Assembly (NCBI GenBank): GCA_949284715.1
Contig: CASDWH010000039.1
Location: forward strand, 1 to 56,387
From: an uncultured bacterium
GTDB lineage: Bacteria; Cyanobacteriota; Vampirovibrionia; Gastranaerophilales; Gastranaerophilaceae
Direction of reading: 5' to 3'
DNA: 56,387 nt
Translations under genes and position numbers: made by a program
In this document: piece after piece, positions 34,281-43,409 of the stretch
Layout: each line of letters starts with the position of its first letter
Position numbering within the stretch: the first letter of the stretch is position 1
The notes under the pieces: generated by a model
Seen by the model: the letters and a program-made list of their open reading frames with translations, nothing else
Database searches by the model: none
Told to the model about the DNA's origin: nothing

Positions 34281-35744
34281 ATGGCAAAAAACAGCAAAAG
34301 AAATAAAGTAAATAACGATTTTATGAATGCCGTTAGAGATGCAGCAGCTATGAGTGTTGCAGGAGTTTCAACAGAGGAGTTCTTAAAAGTCAAAAGCGGT
34401 GCTAGTGTTAATAACGCTAAAAACACGGTTAATAACGGGCTTTCAAGTGCGCTTGATTTGCCGTGCGGCAACGGGTATATTCAAAACCCTTTGACTAACC
34501 CTGCTACGCTTTATTATAACTCATCACCTGTGCTATTAACGCTAAACTGGGTGCCACTAACTTATGCTTATAAATCAAATGGCTTTATCCAAACTGCTAT
34601 TAATCAGATTGTGGATGATGCATTTCGCAATGAGGGTATGATTATTGACTCTGAAACCCTCGACAGTGAGGAGCTGGAAGAATTAAGAAAAGCCGTATAT
34701 GACAACGATATTGAAGAAATAAAAGACACTATCCGCTGGGGTGAACTCTACGGCGGCGGGGTGCTAATTGCAAATACCGACCAGAATTTTGAACTGCCAT
34801 TGGATGAAAAGCTACTCAAAAATAAGCGTTTGAAGTTTATGGCGTCTGACCGGTGGCAGTGTATAGCAAACGGCATAAGCCCGTATTTAGCGAAAAACTT
34901 TACTCTTACAGACAATATGAGAGAGCAGACCACAAGCGGTATCACAATAGACGCAAGCAGAATAGGTGTATTCACAGGAGTGAAAGCCCCTTATTTATTG
35001 CGCTCAATGCTGCAAGGCTGGGGATTGAGTATTTTTGAGGCGATAATCCCGCCATTAACACAGTATCTAAAAGCTATGGGGGTAACGCTTGAACTGCTGG
35101 ATGAGGCTAAAATTGATATTATCAAGATATTTGACCTTGTAAACACTCTGTTGTCACCTAATGGCGAAGCCCAGATAAGAAAACGCCTACAGGTTGCTGT
35201 CGATAACAAAAATTATAAATCATCAATTGCAATGGATGCACGGGATGATTATCAGCAAAAACAAATTAATTTTTCGGGCTTGCCTGAAATGATTGTACAA
35301 ATACAGTATCTTGTTTGTGCAGCACTCAAAAGACCTTATTCAAAGATATTCGGCAAAGGTTCAAGCGGTTTTTCATCCGGTGAGGATGACCTTGAGAACT
35401 ACAATACAATCGTTGACAGCGAAATCAGAACACCTGCAACGCCGTTAATTAAGTGGGCTGTTGGTTTAAGATGTTTACAACTTTTTGGACGTATTCCGCC
35501 TGATTTAAAAATCAGCTGGAAGCCTTTAAGAGTAATGTCAGAGAAAGACGAAGCAGAAATCAAGAGCCGCAAACTCGCTGATATGTTGCAGCTTGTTGAC
35601 CGCCAGATTATGACAAAACAGCAGTGCGCAATAAAACTCACGGAAGATAGCATTATTAACTTCTCGGAAGAAGAAATAGCAGGCATTTCAAACGAATTCG
35701 AGCCGGACAATTACAACAATGCGGAAGATTTACTGGTGGATTAA
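34281..35744 (+). CDS. Phage portal protein (DUF1073/Phage_portal_3 type)
   Basis: The 487 residues include NGFIQTAINQIVDDAFRNEG and RWGELYGGGVLIANTD, motifs of DUF1073-type portals, followed by long helices and RPYSKIFGKGSSGFSSGEDD. The portal forms the dodecameric DNA gate at the head vertex. It overlaps the next gene by one base (TAATG). Confidence 0.85.
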   Translation: MAKNSKRNKVNNDFMNAVRDAAAMSVAGVSTEEFLKVKSGASVNNAKNTVNNGLSSALDLPCGNGYIQNPLTNPATLYYNSSPVLLTLNWVPLTYAYKSNGFIQTAINQIVDDAFRNEGMIIDSETLDSEELEELRKAVYDNDIEEIKDTIRWGELYGGGVLIANTDQNFELPLDEKLLKNKRLKFMASDRWQCIANGISPYLAKNFTLTDNMREQTTSGITIDASRIGVFTGVKAPYLLRSMLQGWGLSIFEAIIPPLTQYLKAMGVTLELLDEAKIDIIKIFDLVNTLLSPNGEAQIRKRLQVAVDNKNYKSSIAMDARDDYQQKQINFSGLPEMIVQIQYLVCAALKRPYSKIFGKGSSGFSSGEDDLENYNTIVDSEIRTPATPLIKWAVGLRCLQLFGRIPPDLKISWKPLRVMSEKDEAEIKSRKLADMLQLVDRQIMTKQQCAIKLTEDSIINFSEEEIAGISNEFEPDNYNNAEDLLVD

Positions 35745-36958
35745 TGGTTGATAGCTTCAAACCTGTTCAAATAAGCGAATATTTTTTAAGACAGATTGCC
35801 GCAGGGCTTAAAAAAGAGATATATGACAGCCTTTTTAAGCAGATTTTTGAAATTCTCAATACTAATTCTATCTACAACGATAAAAAGACGCTTACAAACG
35901 CCATACAATCAGGCAGGATATTTTACGAAAACGGAGCATTCAGGAGCAGTAAACCGTTTTCAAACGCTGTAGCGGATGAACTGGAAAAGCTCGGAGCAAA
36001 GTACAGAAACGGTGCTTATTATATAGACAGAGCCTTTCTTCCTGTAGAAATTGAAAACGCATTGGCGATTGTAGCTGCAAGAGAAACGGCAAAAATCGCA
36101 GCACTTAACGGGCTTTTGGCAAGGTTAGCGGCAACAGTCGGAGAAGAAACAGCCGTCAAACTGTTTATCGCAAAAGCAGTTGAGCGGATGTTTAAAAAAC
36201 TTCAAGTTGACCTTGAAAAAAGCACAAAAGAACGTAAAGTGCCTGTTATTGATATTTCTGTTGATATACCTGAAATAGATATAGCCGACACTGATTTTCA
36301 AAAGATTGATGAATATCATCAATTAACGAAAGAAGAACGCAAAAACCTTGAAGTTCCAAAACTCAATCTTGATGAGGTTGTAATCGACAAAAGAGCAAAA
36401 AAAATAGCGCAAGATTACACCTATAATATGGACTACTGGGTTAAGAATTGGAAAGCGAAAGAAATAGCCACAATGCGGCGTGATGTGTTTGATATGGTAC
36501 AGAGCGGCGCACGAACGGACACAATTAAGAAGTATTTTCAAACCCGCTGGGGAATAGCAGAGCGCAAAGCGGAGTTTCTTGCAAGAAATGAAAGCGGCAT
36601 TGCCTCATCAGTTCTGAAAGCTACGCATTATCAGGATATGGGGTGTACGCATTTTAAGTGGCTAAGGTCAACTTCAAAAGAAAAACGAAAATTACATGAA
36701 GAATATTATAATAAAATTTTTCCCTTTAATGACCCTCCGATAATTGACGAAAGAACAGGGCAAAGAGGGCTTCCCGGTCAAATTTATAACTGCCGCTGCG
36801 ATCTGGTTGGGATTAAGAACCCTCAATACTACATAAACAAAAAAAGAATAGAAAATGCTAAAAGAAATATTTTCACAAAAATTAAATACGCAATCCAAAA
36901 CAGTACACAACGCAATAATTACCCTTGGCGATACAGACGATTCGGGCAAGGGGCGTAA
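35744..36958 (+). CDS. MuF/SPP1 gp7-type head morphogenesis protein
   Basis: The 404 residues end with the classic MuF signature: RNESGIASSVLKATHYQDMG, TSKEKRKLHEEYY and GQIYNCRCDLVGI. Such minor head proteins are packaged with the DNA and bind the portal. The N-terminal half is helical and variable. The last 104 bp overlap the start of the next gene in another frame. Confidence 0.88.
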   Translation: MVDSFKPVQISEYFLRQIAAGLKKEIYDSLFKQIFEILNTNSIYNDKKTLTNAIQSGRIFYENGAFRSSKPFSNAVADELEKLGAKYRNGAYYIDRAFLPVEIENALAIVAARETAKIAALNGLLARLAATVGEETAVKLFIAKAVERMFKKLQVDLEKSTKERKVPVIDISVDIPEIDIADTDFQKIDEYHQLTKEERKNLEVPKLNLDEVVIDKRAKKIAQDYTYNMDYWVKNWKAKEIATMRRDVFDMVQSGARTDTIKKYFQTRWGIAERKAEFLARNESGIASSVLKATHYQDMGCTHFKWLRSTSKEKRKLHEEYYNKIFPFNDPPIIDERTGQRGLPGQIYNCRCDLVGIKNPQYYINKKRIENAKRNIFTKIKYAIQNSTQRNNYPWRYRRFGQGA

Positions 36959-38477
36959 GTTCAAATCACGCTTTGTAAAACCGGGTGTTGCGGGTTATCC
37001 CGGGCAATTCGGCAACGTCTTAATTACAAAAGAAAGCTTTGATAAGTTTATCAATACAATGGTCGGCGTGCCTGTAATTATTAACCACAAAGACATTACC
37101 GCAGAAAATGCAAACAGTGAGCGGGTTGGCGTTGTATCCAACGTTTGGTTTGATGACAAAGACGGCTGGTACTGGTGCGACGGCGTTATTTGGGATGAAA
37201 CGGCCCAAAACCTTATAACCGACAAAGGCTGGTCTGTTTCATGTTCTTATGACGTAAAACTTGCAGACGATGCAGGCGGCACAGAAAACAACATCCCGTA
37301 TGATATTGAGTTTTTGGACGGAGTATTTACTCATCTTGCGATTGTAGATAATCCACGCTATGAGCGGGCAAATATTGTTTTTAATTCAAAGACTGTAGTA
37401 CAAAATTTTGACCCCAATCAAAAACGCGACGAAAAAGGTCAATGGACAAAGGATGATGCAGCTATCCAAAAGAAAAAAGAGAGTTTAACCCCTGTTGAAG
37501 TAAATCCCGATGAAGTACCAAAATTTAAAACTAAGGAAGAATTAGGCGAATGGTTTAGCGGGATTTTTAAAGAACTCGGCAATGTGACTATTGAAGATAC
37601 AGGCATAAGAATTGATTTATACGGCGGAAATGCAGAGCGTGAAGCTTTTAAAAGACGTTTACAGCAAGAACCTAATAAGGCAGTTGCTAAAGCGTTTGAA
37701 GATGTTGTAACAAAGTCTATAAAAATTGACGAACGGCAGAAAGACGAACGGCACAAACATAATCAAGAAATTTATTATAACAAATTGAAATTAGGTGATA
37801 ATTTCTATGATGTTAATTTGTTTGTTGATTACTTAGAGCCTAACCAAGAATACAGATACGCTGGACATAGCACAACAAAAATAGACAATAAAATATCCAC
37901 CCGTGATACGCAGGTGATAAATCACATCATGCTCACTAAGGTGGACAATATTATTATAACTGATATTCAAAAGGATTTCAACCCGGATATTAAGAACAAT
38001 GTACAAAACAATAAGGAGCAGGATATGGCACTATTAGATGAACTTAAAAAACTGATTACTAAGGTCGAAAACAACAAACCGGAAGGAGAAAATATGGATA
38101 AAAAACAAAGAATTATGAACATCCTGAATTCTGCTAACGTAGATGAAGATGTTAAAAAAGAAGTAGAAAACGAGCTTGACAAAGAGGACGAAAAGCCCGC
38201 TGAAAAAGCAGACAACGAATGCGATGGCAAAGAAGAAATTAAAAACAAAAAAGTAAAAAATGAGGATGAAGAGGACGAGAAGGAATACGACGATCTCAAA
38301 AAAGATGTAAAAGAGGATGTAGAAAACAAATGTAAAAACTCTGTAGACAACTCAAAAGGCGGTTATTTCGACAAAATGAACGAAATCTACAACGCCGTTA
38401 CCCCGCCGGCAGAGGAAAACACTTACATATCCAGAGAGCAAAAACTCAAAAATGCAGAAGAATATTTTGCAAAATAA
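36855..38477 (+). CDS. DUF2213-type capsid maturation protease/scaffold with inserted polyvalent-type domain
   Basis: Of 540 residues, about 15-185 match DUF2213-like prohead protease proteins (VGVPVIINHKD, GVVSNVWFDDKDGWYWCDGV, GVFTHLAIVDNPRYERA). About 188-380 form an insert opened by FDPNQKRDEKGQWTK that resembles LPD3/PBECR domains of phage polyvalent proteins (NFYDVNLFVDYLEPNQEYRY). The remaining ~160 residues are highly charged and scaffold-like. The protease would cleave scaffold and head proteins; the insert may be a toxin or effector-related module. The start overlaps the MuF gene. Confidence 0.75.
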   Translation: MLKEIFSQKLNTQSKTVHNAIITLGDTDDSGKGRKFKSRFVKPGVAGYPGQFGNVLITKESFDKFINTMVGVPVIINHKDITAENANSERVGVVSNVWFDDKDGWYWCDGVIWDETAQNLITDKGWSVSCSYDVKLADDAGGTENNIPYDIEFLDGVFTHLAIVDNPRYERANIVFNSKTVVQNFDPNQKRDEKGQWTKDDAAIQKKKESLTPVEVNPDEVPKFKTKEELGEWFSGIFKELGNVTIEDTGIRIDLYGGNAEREAFKRRLQQEPNKAVAKAFEDVVTKSIKIDERQKDERHKHNQEIYYNKLKLGDNFYDVNLFVDYLEPNQEYRYAGHSTTKIDNKISTRDTQVINHIMLTKVDNIIITDIQKDFNPDIKNNVQNNKEQDMALLDELKKLITKVENNKPEGENMDKKQRIMNILNSANVDEDVKKEVENELDKEDEKPAEKADNECDGKEEIKNKKVKNEDEEDEKEYDDLKKDVKEDVENKCKNSVDNSKGGYFDKMNEIYNAVTPPAEENTYISREQKLKNAEEYFAK

Positions 38478-38505
38478 AAACAATTTCAACTACTAAACAT
38501 TTCAT

Positions 38506-38527
38506 AAGCCCGTTACAGGGCTTTTTT
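38506..38527 (+). terminator. Terminator after the protease/scaffold gene
   Basis: AAGCCC (38506-38511), loop GTTACA, GGGCTT (38518-38523), then TTTT. A partial terminator here would adjust the amount of head proteins made from upstream and downstream genes. Confidence 0.8.
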
Positions 38528-38563
38528 ATTGCAAACTTTTACAAAAATAAGGAGTATAACAAA

Positions 38564-39049
38564 ATGGCAGAAACACTTTCTTTAAACCAGTTTGCCCCGA
38601 ACGTACCCTTAGCCGGGATGTATGTTTATCTGGCAAATTTGCCGCAGTTGCACAACGTAATTGTGGCATCAACAGTAACTTCAACAACTCCTCTTGCAGC
38701 AGGTGCAATCGTAACACTTGATAGCACAAGCGCAAATACAAACGCACCGATTGCAAAACAGGCAGCAGTTACTGACACCATTTTTGGGGTTATCACTTAC
38801 AACCCAATTAAATCAACTTATGTAGGCGGTGACAGAATAGCAATCGCAAGAGACGGCGATGTTGTTTGGTTGCCGGCAGCAGCGGCTGTTAATGTCGGGG
38901 CCGAACTTTATTTCAACGCTTTAAATCAGGTCACATCAACTGTAACAGCAGGCAATTCTATTGTAGGTAAAGCACTTACAAAAGCTTCTGCCGCAGGTGA
39001 TTTGATTCAGGTTGAACTTGGATTTAAGACTACGGAGGCAGGTACATAA
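38564..39049 (+). CDS. Head decoration/structural cement protein (DUF2190/Gp24-like)
   Basis: The 161 residues are Ala/Thr/Val-rich and beta-structured, with FGVITYNPIKSTYVGGDRIA and VELYFNAL-type segments of phage cement proteins. AAGGAG lies 9 nt before the ATG. It precedes the major capsid gene with a one-base overlap (TAATG), the usual place for cement proteins. It stabilises the expanded head. Confidence 0.75.
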   Translation: MAETLSLNQFAPNVPLAGMYVYLANLPQLHNVIVASTVTSTTPLAAGAIVTLDSTSANTNAPIAKQAAVTDTIFGVITYNPIKSTYVGGDRIAIARDGDVVWLPAAAAVNVGAELYFNALNQVTSTVTAGNSIVGKALTKASAAGDLIQVELGFKTTEAGT

Positions 39050-40068
39050 TGAAAGAATTAGGAATTTTATCAAAAGAAGAATACAAAAATCGGTTCAGAG
39101 TGAATAATGCTGCGGCATTTGCGACTCCGAACGCTTACGGCTTGGAAAAGACAATCACAACGCTGACACAGATTATCGCTGATGTTCAACGTCAGAAATT
39201 TTATACTGTGGCAGAGCCTTTGACGTCTTATGTGCCTATTGAAATGGGTACTGGTGCATACGGCAAACAACTCTTCCAGTATGCAGTAGCGCAGGTTGGC
39301 GATAACTTTGAAGCAGGTATTATTCAGCCGGGCAACGGTATCAATAAAGATGCGAACATTGATATCACAATCGACGGTACTTCAATCAGAAACAACTTCT
39401 GGCGGATGAAGTATGAAGCAACAAAAGAAATCCTTGAATCTGCAAGGGTTAATGCTCAAACTTTCTCATACATTGAGGAGCAGGAAAGAGCAAGACTTAA
39501 AACATCTCAGTTAGGTATTCAAAAAATCTTGTTCAAAGGTACTGATGACGGCTTAAACACAGGCCTTTTGAATAATCCTAATGTTACGGTCAACACTTCA
39601 TTACTGCCTGCGAATGTTTCAGCAATGACAATTGAGCAATTAACAAGCTTTGCAAAAACAGCAATAAGCACATTCTTCACAAATTCTAACAGTACCACAT
39701 TTCCAAATACATGGTTAATGCCGACATCAGATTATATGTCATTAGGCGTTCCGATTAATCCTGAGTTTCCGATTGGTACAATTAGAGAGTTCTTAGAAAG
39801 GGCGTTTATTGACGCCGGCGCTCCTGCCGATTTCAAAATCTTGCACACTGTATATAACAATACCGCAAGTTCAACAGGCGCAGGCCGGCACGTGTTATAT
39901 AATAGGGATGCGGATGTATTAACAATGTACATTCCTAAACCTTATACCCCATATCCTCTGTACCCTGTAGGCTCACTGGATATGATTTCCGATGCAGAAA
40001 TGCAGTTCACAGGTGTATGGGTTAAACGTCCGGCTGAAATGTTGTATATGGACGTAACAGCAGCATAA
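39049..40068 (+). CDS. Major capsid protein (DUF2184-like)
   Basis: The 339 residues have a YVPIEMGTGAYGKQLFQYAV segment and a C-terminus with MYIPKPYTPYPLYPVGSLDM, typical of the DUF2184 capsid family of contractile phages. It lies between the cement gene and a terminator, as expected for a highly expressed capsid gene. Confidence 0.85.
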   Translation: MKELGILSKEEYKNRFRVNNAAAFATPNAYGLEKTITTLTQIIADVQRQKFYTVAEPLTSYVPIEMGTGAYGKQLFQYAVAQVGDNFEAGIIQPGNGINKDANIDITIDGTSIRNNFWRMKYEATKEILESARVNAQTFSYIEEQERARLKTSQLGIQKILFKGTDDGLNTGLLNNPNVTVNTSLLPANVSAMTIEQLTSFAKTAISTFFTNSNSTTFPNTWLMPTSDYMSLGVPINPEFPIGTIREFLERAFIDAGAPADFKILHTVYNNTASSTGAGRHVLYNRDADVLTMYIPKPYTPYPLYPVGSLDMISDAEMQFTGVWVKRPAEMLYMDVTAA

Positions 40069-40069
40069 C

Positions 40070-40091
40070 AAAGGGGCTTTAGGCCCCTTTT
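40070..40091 (+). terminator. Terminator after the major capsid gene
   Basis: AAAGGGGC (40070-40077), 5-nt loop, GCCCCTTT (40083-40090) and a short T tail. Confidence 0.75.
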
Positions 40092-40108
40092 CATAAAAAG
40101 GAGAAAAT

Positions 40109-40423
40109 ATGAGAGTATATAACAAATCCTCAAGAATGTATCAGCATGAACATGACGGTAAAACATATTGCCTACCGCCCAAAAGTGATATTGAAGTACC
40201 TGACAAAATTGCCAAATTGTGGATCAAGACCGGTGAAGTAGTCGAATACGTAAAACCGGAAGAAGTGAAAGCGAAAACAGCAGCATTAGAGGAAGAAAAT
40301 GCAAAACTCAAGGCTGAACTGGAAGAATTGAAAAAAGCTCAACCGGAAGAAGCGAAAGCGAAAACAGCTAAAAATAGGACTATAAAGGGAAATCATGGAC
40401 GGAAATTCAATCATAATAGGTGA
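40109..40423 (+). CDS. Hypothetical structural protein with C-terminal coiled coil, 104 aa
   Basis: AAGGAG lies 7 nt before the ATG. After a small folded N-part (HDGKTYCLPPKSDIEVPD) comes a Glu/Lys heptad region with a duplicated segment (PEEVKAKTA and PEEAKAKTA). The last 29 bp overlap the connector gene. Its position after the capsid suggests a head-completion or Rho-N-like small protein; no firm family. Confidence 0.6.
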   Translation: MRVYNKSSRMYQHEHDGKTYCLPPKSDIEVPDKIAKLWIKTGEVVEYVKPEEVKAKTAALEEENAKLKAELEELKKAQPEEAKAKTAKNRTIKGNHGRKFNHNR

Positions 40424-40985
40424 TAATATCGAAGTTACAACAGATGATTTTAAAAATCTGTTTGGTCGTGATTTCCCTTATCTTCCTTTATACGTAGAGG
40501 GCAAAACGTATTTCAAAGATGATGAGGTATATTTTGAACCTAATTTTTATAAATCACTGACAGGCAGCAACACAACAGAGCCGACAGACACAACAAACTG
40601 GGAAATAGTCAAGGACTCGGTTGACAATTATATTCAAGACTCCGATATAATGCGTGCATTCAAAGAAGCAAACGTAAACTTCAATTCAGGGCTTTTTGGG
40701 GATGATGAGACCATAAAAATGGTATTTTTGTACCTTGCGGCTCATTATCTTGTAATTGACCTTAACAACGCAATGAACCCCATGGCAATGGGTTTTATGG
40801 GCTTTACGCAGTCAAAGAGCGTTGGTAGTGTATCGGAGTCATATATGGTGCCGGCTTGGATACAAAATAATAAAATGTTGAGTGTTTACGCTCAAACAGG
40901 ATACGGCAGGAAATACTTAAGTTTAATCCAGCCTTATCTGGTCGGAAATATAATCTTTATTCCGGGAAGAACTACTTATGGGTAG
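40395..40985 (+). CDS. Head-tail connector (DUF4054-like) with a CBM5/12-like insertion
   Basis: The 196 residues match DUF4054-type connectors at both ends (TTDDFKNLFGRDFPYL; LAAHYLVIDLNNAM; VPAWIQNNKMLSVYAQTGYG). Between them residues about 30-72 (YVEGKTYFKDDEVYFEPNFY, then NTTEPTDTTNWE) look like a small carbohydrate-binding module. A similar module is present near the start of the tail fibre. The protein joins portal and tail. Confidence 0.7.
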   Translation: MDGNSIIIGDNIEVTTDDFKNLFGRDFPYLPLYVEGKTYFKDDEVYFEPNFYKSLTGSNTTEPTDTTNWEIVKDSVDNYIQDSDIMRAFKEANVNFNSGLFGDDETIKMVFLYLAAHYLVIDLNNAMNPMAMGFMGFTQSKSVGSVSESYMVPAWIQNNKMLSVYAQTGYGRKYLSLIQPYLVGNIIFIPGRTTYG

Positions 40986-41565
40986 AGTGAATAAATCAAG
41001 AATAAATTTTAAATTGCTTGATGAGTGGATGAAAGCCCTTGACCGTAAGATTTCTATAAAAGTAGGCTGGATAGGAAAAAACGCAGGTCAAAAAGTGGAA
41101 GGCAGCGACCTGACAGTTGCCGAACTCGCAGCAGTGCATGAGTTCGGCTGTACAATCACAGTGACCCCAAAAATGCGTAATTATCTGCATTCACAAGGGT
41201 TACATCTTAAAAAAGATACAATGTCGGTTGTAATCCCCACACGTTCAATGCTGAGGGCTTCTTTAATGAGTCCGGAAGGCAAAAAAGAACTCAAAAGAGT
41301 TGTTGAATACCAGTTAAAGGGTGAATTAAAAGCTGCTGATTTTTCAAAAGGTACTGCAAACAAAATTCTTGATGATACGATACATTTGTTTGCAGAAATG
41401 GCGTATTTAAGGGTTTTAAAAGCATTTGAAAGCGGCGGTTTTGGCAAGTGGGCGCCAATAAGTGAGTTCTCCGCACAAAGACGTTATAACGCCGGTAACC
41501 CGCCATTAACCGACACCGGAGATTTAAGACGGAGTATATCTTATGAAATCAAAGAAACAAAATAA
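40978..41565 (+). CDS. HK97 gp10/Mu gpG-like tail completion (virion morphogenesis) protein
   Basis: The 195 residues include SDLTVAELAAVHEFGCTITV and the C-terminal NPPLTDTGDLRRSISYE, the signature of gp10/virion-morphogenesis proteins. It overlaps the connector gene by 8 bp. It acts at the head-tail joint or tail terminator. Confidence 0.8.
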   Translation: MGRVNKSRINFKLLDEWMKALDRKISIKVGWIGKNAGQKVEGSDLTVAELAAVHEFGCTITVTPKMRNYLHSQGLHLKKDTMSVVIPTRSMLRASLMSPEGKKELKRVVEYQLKGELKAADFSKGTANKILDDTIHLFAEMAYLRVLKAFESGGFGKWAPISEFSAQRRYNAGNPPLTDTGDLRRSISYEIKETK

Positions 41566-41743
41566 GACTAATAAAACCGACAAAACCAATAAAACTAATT
41601 GTGAAACCTGCAAATATTATAACGGAAATTGCACACACAAAAGCAATATAGGAATAAGAGTTAAATACAGGCAGGAAACAGAGTTTTTTGTAAAACCGGC
41701 AAAAGAACTTGAGGCAGAGTGCAAGAATTATGCAAAAACTTAA
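41543..41743 (+). CDS. Small Cys-containing hypothetical protein, 66 aa
   Basis: GGAG lies 8 nt before the ATG within the preceding gene. A low-complexity NKTDKTNKTN N-terminus precedes NCETCKYYNGNCTHK, four Cys/His that could bind zinc. A further Cys is near the end. No family is recognised. It overlaps neighbours on both sides. Confidence 0.6.
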   Translation: MKSKKQNKTNKTDKTNKTNCETCKYYNGNCTHKSNIGIRVKYRQETEFFVKPAKELEAECKNYAKT

Positions 41744-42131
41744 CTTTCAAAAAGCACAGAATTTAAATCAGGCGTTAGGACTTCCAAATATGGCAATGAC
41801 CTTAAATAACTGGGAGCAACCTATTACCTTGATAAAGGTTATACAAGACGTTGTAGAGGGAGATTTGGTTACTACTCAACAAGAGTTAAATTTTCAGGGC
41901 GTTGTGCAACCTCTCTCAACTGAACGACTGCAACTACTCCCCGAAGGTCAAAGAAGTTGGGAACATCTTTTAATACATGTAAAATCAGGGATTTTAGATT
42001 TAAAAACCGCTGACAAGGTACTTTATAATAAAAAACGCTTTAAAATAATGGCAGTAAAAGACTATGCCGCTTATGGATTTTGCGAATATGAATTAATCCG
42101 AGATTTTGAAAGTAATCCGGCCAATGAATGA
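41730..42131 (+). CDS. Phage head-tail joining/collar protein, 133 aa
   Basis: The ATG at 41730 (MQKLNFQKAQNLNQALGL) is preferred over a TTG at 41709. FQGVVQPLSTERLQLLPEGQ and RSWEHLLIHVKSG, with YGFCEYELIRDF at the end, are typical of small beta-barrel neck proteins in contractile phages. It overlaps both neighbours. Confidence 0.65.
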   Translation: MQKLNFQKAQNLNQALGLPNMAMTLNNWEQPITLIKVIQDVVEGDLVTTQQELNFQGVVQPLSTERLQLLPEGQRSWEHLLIHVKSGILDLKTADKVLYNKKRFKIMAVKDYAAYGFCEYELIRDFESNPANE

Positions 42132-42735
42132 AAAAGAAATTTTAAAAGAACTTAAAATTATTGTTCAAAATTATGAAATTTTACAAGGCTTAAAGAATAT
42201 AGTTAATTCTTTTGAGGGGCATAAAGGGCGTAAGGGGAAAGTTGGCGGGAGTTTGCCAAGAGGAGTAAATCCTAACTTTGCAGAAGATATCGAAGCTGTT
42301 ATTGAACACTCAAAAAGTAAAGAGAATTCTAATAAAATAGCTATTATAGGGCCTGTTCAAAAAAGGCTTATTGATGAAGCTAAGACAAACGGGTTTAATT
42401 TGGAAGGGTATAACCATAATGTAGATGTTTATAGTGTAAAGCACAGCTTCAATAAACATAGCAACAAAGTCAAAGAAGAGGCACGTGGACAAATCGCAAT
42501 AACGGATGAAGATATTAAGCAAGCTCAAAATATTGTATATTCATATGACAAAGCTATTTGGGGTGAAAAGAATGACCAAGGAAGGGATATTATAAAACTT
42601 TTAAAACAAATGCCAGATGGTTATTTGTTTTATATAGAAGAAATCCGAACCGGGCGGCACACTTTAACCTTAAATACAATGAGAAAGTATAAAAACAAAG
42701 TCGGTAACTCTAACACTTTGGCAGGAATTACCTGA
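42124..42735 (+). CDS. Phage BECR/MuF-C-like toxin-domain protein, 3' end decayed
   Basis: The 203 residues start MNEKEILKEL at an ATG inside the preceding gene's end. GHKGRKGKVGGSLPRG is the linker that precedes toxin-like domains in phage MuF proteins. The following VDVYSVKHSFNKHSN, ARGQIAITDEDIKQAQNIVY and GRHTLTLNTMRKYKNK fit the phage barnase-EndoU-colicin-RelE (BECR) pattern. After the TGA at 42733 the same frame continues HVWSDTDNNIITAI, hits TAA at 42778 and continues TNFNPM. This matches the insert end of the 36855 gene, so the original protein was about 20 residues longer. Possible functions are RNase toxin or packaged effector. Confidence 0.55.
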   Translation: MNEKEILKELKIIVQNYEILQGLKNIVNSFEGHKGRKGKVGGSLPRGVNPNFAEDIEAVIEHSKSKENSNKIAIIGPVQKRLIDEAKTNGFNLEGYNHNVDVYSVKHSFNKHSNKVKEEARGQIAITDEDIKQAQNIVYSYDKAIWGEKNDQGRDIIKLLKQMPDGYLFYIEEIRTGRHTLTLNTMRKYKNKVGNSNTLAGIT

Positions 42736-42821
42736 CACGTCTGGAGTGATACCGACAATAATATTATAACCGCTATTTAAACAAACTTCAACCCTATGTC
42801 TTAATAATATGAATTTTTATT

Positions 42822-43406
42822 ATGCAAGAAGAAATCGAAAAAATTTTAATTGACATAATCAAGCACGAAATGAATTTGCCCGATGATTACGGCACTCTCG
42901 AAACAGGGGACGTAATTCCGTGCATTACGATTTATGCCCAGAACATCAAACTCTTTAACACGGACAGAATACAAATTACTGTTAAGACTCTGACGGCTCA
43001 TGAGTATTCAAACAGGATTGAGTTTATAGAAAACCCGAAGCCAGAAGCCCCTGACGGCTCTGATGCATTCTTAGAGGTTCAAGACATTAATCAGGGCAGG
43101 ATGATGCAGATTGATGTTTATTCAAGAAATAACGAAGCACGGCAACGGTTCTGGGAAGTTTCAGCGGCTTTAAAATCCACTTATGCCGCGCAAATGCAAG
43201 ACTTATACAACTTCAAAATCGGCACTATTACCAGTGATATTAACTTATCAGGTCTTGGCGGCGGTTCTGATGTAAACAGATATACGCTTACTTTTAACGT
43301 TATTGTTCACTACCAGAAATCAAAAGCGATTGATTATTATGACAAATTTCAGGTTGATACATACACTGAACAAGGAAAGATATCACAAATAAACATAGGA
43401 GAATAA
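42822..43406 (+). CDS. Neck/tail-completion protein (gp12-like, LIC_12616-type)
   Basis: The 194 residues have an acidic helical start, then TDRIQITVKTLTAHEYSNRI and GRMMQIDVYSRNNEARQRFW, as in phage neck terminator proteins. RYTLTFNVIVHYQ closes the fold. It directly precedes the sheath gene. Confidence 0.65.
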   Translation: MQEEIEKILIDIIKHEMNLPDDYGTLETGDVIPCITIYAQNIKLFNTDRIQITVKTLTAHEYSNRIEFIENPKPEAPDGSDAFLEVQDINQGRMMQIDVYSRNNEARQRFWEVSAALKSTYAAQMQDLYNFKIGTITSDINLSGLGGGSDVNRYTLTFNVIVHYQKSKAIDYYDKFQVDTYTEQGKISQINIGE

Positions 43407-43409
43407 CAC

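Noticed and set aside
42733-42780. TGA/TAG stop-codon reassignment in the prophage
   Set aside because: TGA ends several clearly complete genes, including overlapping ATGA pairs, and TAA also interrupts the same tail; standard code fits.
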